Below are positions 25,184-31,983 of a stretch of 46,851 nt of DNA, in pieces. Source of the stretch: CAYGJN01 sp964350135 (GTDB lineage Bacteria > Bdellovibrionota > Bacteriovoracia > Bacteriovoracales > Bacteriovoracaceae); NCBI GenBank assembly GCA_964350135.1, contig CAYGJN010000004.1, positions 1 to 46,851 of the forward strand, in the 5' to 3' direction. Both the position numbers and the translations under genes were made by a program. Below the pieces are notes generated by a model. The model made no database searches and was not told the origin of the DNA. It saw only the letters and a list, made by a program, of their open reading frames with translations. Position 1 is the first letter of the stretch. The number at the start of each line of letters is the position of its first letter.

Positions 25184-25402
25184 ATGGAGAGCATAATGAG
25201 CAAGACGGCTCAAAGTACTCAGCAAACTGTGTCCTTATCTAAACTCGCTCAGATGGCTGGGTTCCCTGAGGAGCTTATTGTTGAGGAGTTGCTTCTTGGT
25301 GATAACTTAAAAGAGCGAGGGAGTGTTCATTTAAGTGATCTAAGAGAAGCAATGGTACGTTATTTGAACAACACCATGATCAATGAAGAGGCCCTTAGTT
25401 GA
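25184..25402 (+). CDS. 72-aa soluble protein with helix-turn-helix-like core
   Basis: Begins at ATG 25184 directly after a strong GAGGAGAG site. The sequence has an N-terminal Ser/Thr/Gln-rich stretch, then VSLSKLAQMAGFPEELIVEELL, which looks like the two helices of a DNA-binding or protein-protein helix-turn-helix. It ends with LSDLREAMVRYLNN. No membrane segment or signal peptide. It has its own promoter candidate and stands alone between pabB and motA. I do not recognise a family; a regulatory role is only suggested by size and predicted fold. Confidence 0.7.
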   Translation: MESIMSKTAQSTQQTVSLSKLAQMAGFPEELIVEELLLGDNLKERGSVHLSDLREAMVRYLNNTMINEEALS

Positions 25403-25436
25403 CTAGGATAGTCGGCTGAGGACCTTTCTTTTTTTC
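25398..25436 (+). terminator. Possible terminator after the 72-aa protein gene
   Basis: An 8-bp stem including two G-U pairs (25398-25405 with 25409-25416, loop GGA) overlaps the TGA stop codon. A T-run (25429-25435) follows 12 nt later. The gap between stem and T-run is longer than in classic intrinsic terminators, so the call is weak. Confidence 0.3.
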
Positions 25437-25463
25437 CCAACTAAAGAAATTTATTTAATTTTT

Positions 25464-25491
25464 TAAAGCTCATCCCTTTTGTTTCCGAATA
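25464..25491 (+). promoter_or_regulatory. Candidate FliA (sigma28) flagellar promoter before motA
   Basis: TAAA (25464-25467), a 16-bp spacer, then TCCGAATA (25484-25491). The FliA consensus is TAAA-N15-GCCGATAA; the -10 matches at 5 of 8 positions including the CCGA core, and the spacer is one base long. Stator genes are classic FliA targets, which supports the call. Confidence 0.45.
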
Positions 25492-25529
25492 ATTGGCATA
25501 GGTAAAAACTAAGTCATTAGGGATGATGT

Positions 25530-26300
25530 ATGGATATCGCAACACTAGTTGGTCTTGTACTTGTGCTAGTCGCTATTCTCGGAGCAATTATGGCCGGGGG
25601 AGACCTCGGAATTTTCGTTGATGTTCCATCGCTTTTAGTTGTTGGACTCGGAGTAATCGCGGGTACTTTCATCAAATGGCCTATGGAAACAGTGAAGATG
25701 CTTGGAGCTTATGCGAGTAAATCTTTATTTTTCACACCGGCTGACCCAAAGCAAGTTATTGAAGAAATTGGAAGCCTTGCTGAAACTGCAAGACGTGAAT
25801 CAGTTTTTGCTTTAGAAAAAGTTCCTATTGATGATCCATTTTTAAAGAAGGCCATGACCTTGGCCGCAGATAATAGACCTCCAGAAGTTATTCAGGCCAT
25901 TATGCAACTTGAAATAGACTCAATGGAAGAACGTCATAAAAAAGGTAAAGGTGTTCTAGATGGTCTAGGCGCAGACGGTCCAGCATTTGGAATGATTGGG
26001 ACATTAATTGGTCTGGTGCAAATGCTTCAGAACCTTTCAGATCCATCTGCCATTGGTCCAGCCATGGCCGTTGCCCTTTTGACGACATTCTATGGTGCGG
26101 TCCTTGCCAACGCTTTTGCAATCCCAATGTCTAATAAGCTTAGTGTTCGTTCATCTCAAGAAGCAACTAAGATGAATATGATTGTGGCAGGTACTTTAGG
26201 AATTGTAGCTGGGGAAAACCCAAGACTTATAAAAGAAAAACTTAACTCTTTTCTTCCACCTAGTGAACGTGAAGTGGCAGATGATGGTGGCGGAGAATAG
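25530..26300 (+). CDS. motA: Flagellar stator protein MotA
   Basis: A 256-aa inner-membrane protein; with MotB it forms the ion-driven stator that turns the flagellum. Four helices are visible (about 3-23, 33-50, 150-172, 182-202). The large cytoplasmic loop between helices 2 and 3 carries the charged residues that act on FliG. Helix 3 holds the key proline region DGPAFGMIGTLIGLVQML. ATG 25530 follows AGGGATGATGT. motB begins 15 bp after the stop with AAGAGG between. Confidence 0.96.
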   Translation: MDIATLVGLVLVLVAILGAIMAGGDLGIFVDVPSLLVVGLGVIAGTFIKWPMETVKMLGAYASKSLFFTPADPKQVIEEIGSLAETARRESVFALEKVPIDDPFLKKAMTLAADNRPPEVIQAIMQLEIDSMEERHKKGKGVLDGLGADGPAFGMIGTLIGLVQMLQNLSDPSAIGPAMAVALLTTFYGAVLANAFAIPMSNKLSVRSSQEATKMNMIVAGTLGIVAGENPRLIKEKLNSFLPPSEREVADDGGGE

Positions 26301-26315
26301 GAAGAGGTTTAACTT

Positions 26316-27179
26316 ATGGCCGAAGAAGCAGCCGATGGTGGCGGAATTGATAATGGAGATGAGGGTGGTGCAGTTGATTGCCCAAAATGTCCAGAGTGTG
26401 AGCCAGGGCTCCCTGCCTGGATGGCCACGTTTTCGGATCTGGTTACGCTACTTCTAACTTTCTTTGTTCTTCTTCTCTCATTTGCAAAAACAGAAACAGC
26501 AAAATATGAAGCAGCTTTAGGTTCAATTCGTAATGCATTTGGTGGAAATGTTTTAAAACAAGGTGAGGTATTGCAAACAGGTAAGTCACCAGATAATTCA
26601 CCTACGATGTTAGAGACACCTCATCCAGTAAAGCCTTTTCCTATAGAGTTTTTGACTATGGAAGGGTTATTAGACAAGCATGAAATTAATCGTGAAAGTG
26701 CCGAAGATCTGAAACGTATGAAGCAAGACCTTAATGATTACGAGCTTGCTGATAATGCAACAATTTATGAAATGCCTGAAGGAATAAAAGTTCAGGTTAA
26801 AGATAAGATTCTTTTCAAGAAAGGATCTCGTGAGGCCGTTGATATTAATGTTCAAGTTTATGAGCGTGTTATTAAAATGGTTTCAAAACAAGGTTGGACT
26901 CTTTTTGTATTAGGTCATGCGAGCTCTGGAGAGCGTTCTGCTGATGGCAAACTCGATGCATTTGCTCTGTCTTCCTTTAGAGCACAAGATGTAACAAGGT
27001 CGCTTGTAGAGCGTGGGGTACGACCTGAACAGATCACAACGGTTTTTTATGGTGATACCAGACCTGATACTGCTTATGATAAAGGCGCAGAAACTTCTCA
27101 GAAGTTTAATAGAAGGGTTGAGTTCTATTTAAGAAAGACTGATTTACAATCTACTGGACACAAAGTAGATACCAAATAA
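26316..27179 (+). CDS. motB: Flagellar stator protein MotB with CxxCxxC N-terminus
   Basis: A 287-aa protein: a short cytoplasmic N-terminus, one transmembrane helix (about 37-60) with the proton-binding Asp41 in ATFSDLVTLLLTFF, a plug/linker, and a C-terminal OmpA-like peptidoglycan-binding domain (about 155-280; LGHASSGE, RVEFYLRK). The first 30 residues are acidic and include CPKCPEC, a cysteine cluster seen in MotB of some deltaproteobacterial and related lineages, instead of the basic N-terminus of E. coli MotB. Metal binding there is conjecture. Only one base separates its stop from the rluA-like ATG. Confidence 0.96.
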   Translation: MAEEAADGGGIDNGDEGGAVDCPKCPECEPGLPAWMATFSDLVTLLLTFFVLLLSFAKTETAKYEAALGSIRNAFGGNVLKQGEVLQTGKSPDNSPTMLETPHPVKPFPIEFLTMEGLLDKHEINRESAEDLKRMKQDLNDYELADNATIYEMPEGIKVQVKDKILFKKGSREAVDINVQVYERVIKMVSKQGWTLFVLGHASSGERSADGKLDAFALSSFRAQDVTRSLVERGVRPEQITTVFYGDTRPDTAYDKGAETSQKFNRRVEFYLRKTDLQSTGHKVDTK

Positions 27180-27180
27180 T

Positions 27181-28026
27181 ATGTCTTCTAGAATAAGTTT
27201 TAGTTCATTAAAGGATTATAGCTCCCAGCTTGAAGCAGTTTTAGATCTCTTTCCTATTACTAAGTCAGCACTTAAAAATCGGCTTCATTACAAAAGATTA
27301 AAGAGCCCACTTAAGGCCAAAGATGAATTCTCTATCAGTATTGATATCGCAAATCACCTCATGATTGCTCCTTTTTATAAAGGCCCTAGTATTAAAATTA
27401 TTTTTGAGGATGAGAAATTTTTGGTTTTTGATAAGCCCTATAAAGTGCATGGGCATCCTCAGACCTATAGCGAAGCAAACACTTGTCTTAATTTTATAAG
27501 AGCAGAGTATGGAGATCGGGTTTTACAAGTTAATGATTCAAGTTATGAAAGAGGACTTCTTTATAGGCTTGATTTTGAGACCTCAGGGGTGCTTTGTTAT
27601 ATAAAGCTTGAAGATGTTTATAAAGAGTTACGTGAAAATTTTCACAATCTTGTTAAAAAGAAGTTCTATCTTGCTAAGGTGCAAGGAGATTTCAACCTTG
27701 AGGGAGAGCATAGACATCTTTTAAAAGCTTATGGACCTAAAGGTTCACAAATGAGAGTTGTAGAAACTGATGGTGTTGAAGCCCTGCTAGAGGTAAAAAA
27801 AATAGAGTACGATAAGGTTGCTGATAGTTCTCTTCTTGAGATTAAGCTTATGACGGGTCATCGACATCAGATCAGAGTGCAACTTGCGGCCTTGGGTTTT
27901 CCCATATTAGGGGATGAACTTTATGGCGGGCCTAGTGCAAAACGGATGTTTCTCCATGCAAAATCTTATGAAATAGAATTTGATTCTAAGCTCTTTTTTT
28001 TTGAATCTTTTATCCAGAAACTCTGA
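27181..28026 (+). CDS. RluA-family pseudouridine synthase
   Basis: A 281-aa enzyme that isomerises uridine to pseudouridine in rRNA or tRNA. The catalytic motif is YRLDFETSG (Asp131), a variant of HRLDxxTSG; DKPYKVHGH, KKFYLAKVQG, TGHRHQIRVQLAALGFPILGDELYGG and MFLHAKSYEI are also typical. The N-terminal 65 residues might be a divergent S4-like or unrelated domain. The target base cannot be assigned among RluA/RluC/RluD/TruC types. It probably shares the motAB transcript. Confidence 0.9.
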   Translation: MSSRISFSSLKDYSSQLEAVLDLFPITKSALKNRLHYKRLKSPLKAKDEFSISIDIANHLMIAPFYKGPSIKIIFEDEKFLVFDKPYKVHGHPQTYSEANTCLNFIRAEYGDRVLQVNDSSYERGLLYRLDFETSGVLCYIKLEDVYKELRENFHNLVKKKFYLAKVQGDFNLEGEHRHLLKAYGPKGSQMRVVETDGVEALLEVKKIEYDKVADSSLLEIKLMTGHRHQIRVQLAALGFPILGDELYGGPSAKRMFLHAKSYEIEFDSKLFFFESFIQKL

Positions 28027-28109
28027 TTTTTTCGCATATTCCAGAGCTGTCCTTATTATTTCTATTACTTGACGCAAGAGCACCGGTAATACGGGAGTGG
28101 TTGACCTTG

Positions 28110-28141
28110 ATTGTCAGGTAAGTGGGTTTCTCAATTGTCAG
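28110..28141. repeat. Pair of 8-bp direct repeats upstream of the subtilase gene
   Basis: ATTGTCAG occurs at 28110-28117 and again at 28134-28141, 24 bp apart start to start, in the 203-bp gap before the subtilase gene. This could be a tandem regulator site, but 8-bp repeats are common by chance. I found no convincing promoter in this gap; a TATATC at 28203-28208 lacks a good -35. Confidence 0.25.
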
Positions 28142-28229
28142 AAAATGTTGATAAATTTATTCAAATATTTTTTGTTTTTCCATTTTGTACATGATTCAAT
28201 TTTATATCACATCTCGGAGGAGCCAATTT

Positions 28230-29594
28230 ATGAATGGAATCAAATCAGTAATTACAATGACAGCACTAATGCTTGGAGCATCAGCCTTCGCTTCATCTCA
28301 GTTCATTGTAAAATTTAAAGAAGGTGTATCATCTCGCTCTGCTCTTAGTGGCAGTGCTCTTAATGTTGAAAAAATTATTTCACCAAGATTAGGTTTGGCA
28401 ACAGTAAGTGTTCCACTTGCTTTAAGTTCAAGAGCAATAGGTTTTGAACTTGAGAATCTTAGACAAAATCCTGTAGTTGAATATGCTCAACTTGATCACG
28501 AAGTTTCATATCGTGGATTTAGTGTAGTAACAGATGATCCTGATTTTGACCGTCTTTGGAGTCTTGAAGATCTTTCTGGTGAAAACCTAGGGACATCTAA
28601 TGCAAGCGCTGCTTGGGAAGCTCATGGACCAGGTGGAGTTGATGCTAAAGGTAACGATATTGTTGTTGCAGTTATCGATGGTGGTTTTGATCTTGCTCAC
28701 GAAGATCTAGTTGAAAACCTTTATGTAAATACAGAAGAAATCCCAAATAATGGTCGTGATGATGATAATAACGGTTATATCGATGACTTCAACGGATACA
28801 GTATCCAAACTGGAAGTGGAGCTAATATTCCAGTTGCTTCTCACGGAACGCACGTAATGGGAATTGTTGGAGCAAGAGGAAATAACGGTGTTGGTGTTTC
28901 AGGTATTAATCAAGAGGTTAAGTTAATGGCCGTACAGATTAGTATGTGGGGGCTGAGCACATCTAAAATTGTTGAAGCTTATACTTATGTGATTGAGCAA
29001 AAAAAGCTTTGGCTTGAATCAAATGGTGAAAAAGGTGCAAATATTGTTGCTACTAATTCTAGCTTTGGAATTGATAGAGCAAATTGTAATAATGGTGACT
29101 ACCCAGTTTGGAATGATCTTTATAATCAAATGGGTGAGGTTGGGATTCTATCTGCAGCAGCAACAGCAAATAGTAACTGGGATATTGATGCTATTGGTGA
29201 TGTACCTACAGGTTGTGACTCTGAGTTCATTATTGCTGTAACTAATATGCAAAAAAGTGGATCAAAGAATACTCAAGCTGGATATGGAGCTACAACGATT
29301 GATTTAGCTGCTCCTGGTACAGATATTTACTCAACAGTTCCTAATGATGGATATTCAACTATGACAGGCACTTCAATGGCTACTCCACATGTTGCAGGTG
29401 CAATTGCTTATCTCCATAGTATTGGTTCAGATTACTTTAATACGATGGCAACTGAGTATCCTCATTGGACAGCTACTACAATTAAAGAAGCTCTTCTAGA
29501 AGGTGTTAGATCAAATAGCAGTGTTTCTGATACTACTGTTTCTGGTGGAACTCTAGATCTTAAGTCGGCTGCTGATTCTATTTCAATGTATTAA
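28230..29594 (+). CDS. Secreted subtilisin-like serine protease (S8) with I9 propeptide
   Basis: A 454-aa preproprotein. ATG 28230 sits 6 nt after GGAGGAG. Signal peptide 1-22 (ends AFA), then an inhibitor-I9-type propeptide (about 24-95, QFIVKFKEG to EYAQLDHEV), then the S8 catalytic domain. The triad is visible: Asp150 (AVIDGGFD), His205 (SHGTHVMGIVGA) and Ser382 (GTSMATPHVAGA); the oxyanion Asn lies in NSSF. DDDNNGYIDDFNGY suggests calcium binding. Such proteases are secreted and self-activate; in a predator or scavenger one would degrade foreign protein. It stands alone, with a strong terminator 21 bp downstream. Confidence 0.95.
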   Translation: MNGIKSVITMTALMLGASAFASSQFIVKFKEGVSSRSALSGSALNVEKIISPRLGLATVSVPLALSSRAIGFELENLRQNPVVEYAQLDHEVSYRGFSVVTDDPDFDRLWSLEDLSGENLGTSNASAAWEAHGPGGVDAKGNDIVVAVIDGGFDLAHEDLVENLYVNTEEIPNNGRDDDNNGYIDDFNGYSIQTGSGANIPVASHGTHVMGIVGARGNNGVGVSGINQEVKLMAVQISMWGLSTSKIVEAYTYVIEQKKLWLESNGEKGANIVATNSSFGIDRANCNNGDYPVWNDLYNQMGEVGILSAAATANSNWDIDAIGDVPTGCDSEFIIAVTNMQKSGSKNTQAGYGATTIDLAAPGTDIYSTVPNDGYSTMTGTSMATPHVAGAIAYLHSIGSDYFNTMATEYPHWTATTIKEALLEGVRSNSSVSDTTVSGGTLDLKSAADSISMY

Positions 29595-29615
29595 AATTAT
29601 CTTTTAAAGATATAG

Positions 29616-29643
29616 AAAAGCCTCCCAATGGGAGGCTTTTTTT
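29616..29643. terminator. Strong bidirectional intrinsic terminator
   Basis: A perfect stem of 11 bp including the flanks (AAAAGCCTCCC with GGGAGGCTTTT, loop AAT) ends in seven T on the plus strand and has four A on the left. It closes the subtilase gene and, on the opposite strand, the gene ending at 29664. Confidence 0.92.
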
Positions 29644-29663
29644 ATGGATCATTTTAGTTCTAA

Positions 29664-29906
29664 TCAAGAAGCCATTTTTTCTTTCTCTAAATAATAATTA
29701 AAAGAATGAATATCTGAGTTACTCATGAGCACATTTGCCAAAATAAGTGGATTAACATTGGCCAGTTTGGGATAAATTAGGTGATGCAAAAATGAAAATG
29801 CAAAGAGAACAGTTAATATTGAATGAGTAAAGAATAAACTTAAAGTAAAACCTAGTGCTGAAATTCCCATTATCCAGTAGGGATAGTTTCTTCCATGAAT
29901 TTTCAT
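29664..29906 (-). CDS. 80-aa membrane protein of unknown function
   Basis: ATG 29906 has a perfect AGGAGG 7 nt upstream, so the gene is well supported despite its size. Two adjacent hydrophobic helices (about 9-26 and 28-45) form a hairpin in the membrane; the remaining 35 residues are polar. It is the last gene of a minus-strand run of exported proteins, 22 bp after the gene ending at 29929, and ends before the bidirectional terminator. No family recognised. Confidence 0.75.
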   Translation of the reverse strand: MKIHGRNYPYWIMGISALGFTLSLFFTHSILTVLFAFSFLHHLIYPKLANVNPLILANVLMSNSDIHSFNYYLEKEKMAS

Positions 29907-29928
29907 TAATAATCCTCCTAATTATTAT

Positions 29929-30531
29929 CTATAACTGCGGTTGTAAAACATCCTCCATTGATTTTCTGAGGGGGTAAATATTCACCTGAGTACTTCCGTC
30001 AGTCTTTGCTTGCGCAATCTTCTCTTGGCAAGAGCTGAACTCTATTATAGCAGAATTTTGATCACTTGGTAGAACCACTTTTTTGTCACTATAGCTAAAA
30101 ATTAAGCGATCTTGAGCATAAAGCTCGGCCCTTGCAGAATTCTTATTCCTTTTAACAAGTTTGCAGCTTAATTCATTTATAGTAGCGCTGAAGTAATCGT
30201 CTTCAACTAAGTCAGAGATAAGAAATTGAATATTGTGAGGAATTCTAGAATCTATGATTAGGTCTTTACCTAACATGAGAGCAAGGCTTTTACTTGTGAT
30301 ACATTTTGAGAACTCAGTCCAAGCATCGGATTCATAAATCCATTTATCATGGAATTGGCTAAGAGGTTTTTCATCTAGCATTGCCTTAAAAGAGTCTTTA
30401 TATAAAAAGCACTCTAGCTTCTCGACAGAACTTGCATCAATTTTTCTAACTAGAAAATCTTCCATTGTTCCGGGGTTATCTTGAGTGAGTGCCATATTTA
30501 ATATCATAAGAAATGATATAAAAAACTTCAT
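29929..30531 (-). CDS. Exported protein of unknown function (200 aa)
   Basis: Start chosen at ATG 30531 because GAGGA lies 5 nt upstream; the TTG at 30543 would add four residues. A signal peptide (MKFFISFLMILNMALT) is followed by a mature domain with four cysteines (LECFL, SKCIT, ELSCKL, SSCQE), which could form two disulfides in the periplasm. The start overlaps the stop region of the gene at 30533 within a few bases, so translation may be coupled. No family recognised. Confidence 0.75.
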   Translation of the reverse strand: MKFFISFLMILNMALTQDNPGTMEDFLVRKIDASSVEKLECFLYKDSFKAMLDEKPLSQFHDKWIYESDAWTEFSKCITSKSLALMLGKDLIIDSRIPHNIQFLISDLVEDDYFSATINELSCKLVKRNKNSARAELYAQDRLIFSYSDKKVVLPSDQNSAIIEFSSCQEKIAQAKTDGSTQVNIYPLRKSMEDVLQPQL

Positions 30532-30532
30532 T

Positions 30533-31384
30533 CTAATCCTCAATCTTAAGGTTAATCTCTTGTACCGGTACCAGGTCTGCCTCAGAGTAGTCAGAGGGAT
30601 CTTCTTCGATGCCTATATATCTTAAGACTTCAATTTTTATAAGGTCCTTATCTTCAAGTTTAAAATCAACTTTTGTTTTAACCATTTCGCCATCCAAGAG
30701 AAAGCCTGAAAAATAAGACTCTTTTTTTCTATTGAAGCCAATCTTGTCAAAAGTGCCTCGAATAACAAAATCAGTCATATTGGCTTCGTCGAATGTATTA
30801 TTAATGATTGTTACAAATCCACTTTTTTGATTAACGTTACAAATAGAAAACTCAAGATCTGTTTGAGATGCATAATCACATTTAAGATCATCTGGGATAG
30901 TTTGCGTCTTTGAGTTGTTAACAAGAGTTACAAAATCGAAAATATCGTAGTCTCTACCACCAATTTCCATTTCATAAAGTGCTACTTTAGGTTTTTCAGG
31001 AAGGTTTGTTAAAATAGAAAGATAAAGAGTATCTCCATTTTTCGAGATGAAGTTCCTGGTTTTAAGATCGTGTACATAAATCTCATTAGGTCCAATAATA
31101 TAGTTTGTTTTATTTTTTGCGAGGGGAGTATTTTGAGCAATAATCCCATGAGTTACAACCTCTTCACTACTTTTGCCTCTAAGAAAACTTTCTTGGTTCC
31201 AAAGTTTAAATCCGTAAAGAGGGATTGGCCTATCAGTAGTATTAATAATGGAGACTTTGTCTTTTTTACTATCAACTTTGCAAAAATAAATCCCACCATC
31301 GAGGCTTGGATCTAAAAGAGGGCAGTCATTAGCCATTGCTAGAGCTGTAAAAAGGAAAGAAGTGCTAAGTATTAGTGTTTTCAT
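30533..31384 (-). CDS. Exported protein of unknown function with two similar halves
   Basis: A 283-aa protein with a signal peptide (1-18, ending AMA). The mature part has two segments with a shared pattern: an FCKVDSKKDKVSIINTT-like motif near 34-50 and CNVNQKSGFVTIINNT near 178-193, each preceded by an Asp/Cys-rich stretch. This suggests an internally duplicated beta-sandwich, perhaps lamin-tail-like, though I cannot assign a family. It follows the 161-aa membrane-anchored gene after 77 bp; a TGTCTA-N5-TAGACA hairpin (31444-31460) lies between. Confidence 0.75.
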   Translation of the reverse strand: MKTLILSTSFLFTALAMANDCPLLDPSLDGGIYFCKVDSKKDKVSIINTTDRPIPLYGFKLWNQESFLRGKSSEEVVTHGIIAQNTPLAKNKTNYIIGPNEIYVHDLKTRNFISKNGDTLYLSILTNLPEKPKVALYEMEIGGRDYDIFDFVTLVNNSKTQTIPDDLKCDYASQTDLEFSICNVNQKSGFVTIINNTFDEANMTDFVIRGTFDKIGFNRKKESYFSGFLLDGEMVKTKVDFKLEDKDLIKIEVLRYIGIEEDPSDYSEADLVPVQEINLKIED

Positions 31385-31461
31385 GATCTTAGAATCTCAT
31401 GAGGTAGATTGCTTTCTAGTAATGAAGTAATAAATTCAAAGGATGTCTAGAGAGTAGACAG

Positions 31462-31947
31462 CTACCTGGGTTTTTCCTGAACTTGGACTGTAGCCTTTAA
31501 ATGTTCCGCAATAAGTTCTGGACGAGTCATCGTTGCAAGTCTCGCAATATATTGTCCTTCAGTAATTGCATTGATCTCTCTACTGAAATGGAGACTTTGT
31601 ACTCTGACAATAAATGTTCTTTCCAAAGATTCATTCAAAGAGTTTTTGGATATAAAAACTAAATTATTGGCCATCTCTCTGTACAGTGCCGTTGAGAGCT
31701 TCTTAGGATCACTCTCAGAAACTTTTGATCTGATCGTGACAGTAAGGTTGTTTTCTTTGCAATCGGTCTTCCAAGTAGCAGGAATACGTTTATTAAGCAT
31801 AACCACAGCTGAGCGGCATGAGGTTGCAATAGTTTTTTTAGAGATAAGTGGCAGCTTGCCTTTTCTTGCTAAATCAAAAAGGAAAATAGAGAAAAAGATA
31901 ATGCCAATCATAAGAATTGGCTTTTTCATAAGGGTGTTCCAAATCAT
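31462..31947 (-). CDS. Membrane-anchored protein of unknown function (161 aa)
   Basis: An N-terminal hydrophobic helix (about 9-26) followed by a Lys-rich turn and a roughly 125-residue extracytoplasmic domain with two Cys (TSCRSA, TDCKEN). Two starts are possible: ATG 31947 has no Shine-Dalgarno but sits 6 nt after a TATAAT, so it could be leaderless; ATG 31929 has a weak GGA. The first is annotated. A 19-bp palindrome covers the -10. It follows the phosphatase-superfamily gene by 36 bp. No family recognised. Confidence 0.72.
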   Translation of the reverse strand: MIWNTLMKKPILMIGIIFFSIFLFDLARKGKLPLISKKTIATSCRSAVVMLNKRIPATWKTDCKENNLTVTIRSKVSESDPKKLSTALYREMANNLVFISKNSLNESLERTFIVRVQSLHFSREINAITEGQYIARLATMTRPELIAEHLKATVQVQEKPR

Positions 31948-31965
31948 AGATCTATTATAGATCTA
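31947..31965 (-). promoter_or_regulatory. 19-bp perfect palindrome covering a TATAAT -10 element
   Basis: TAGATCTATTATAGATCTA reads 9-1-9 as an exact inverted repeat. On the minus strand its centre contains TATAAT (31959-31954), 6 nt before the ATG at 31947. The position is right for an operator that blocks polymerase. The -35 region is poor, which would fit a regulated promoter. The same sequence could also act as an mRNA hairpin. Confidence 0.5.
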
Positions 31966-31983
31966 GTCATGAAAAAATGCACA

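Noticed and set aside
31571..31960. Open frame of 129 codons on the plus strand
   Set aside because: Antisense to the 161-aa membrane-anchored gene, which has better start signals and a clear membrane helix; no ribosome-binding site on the plus strand.
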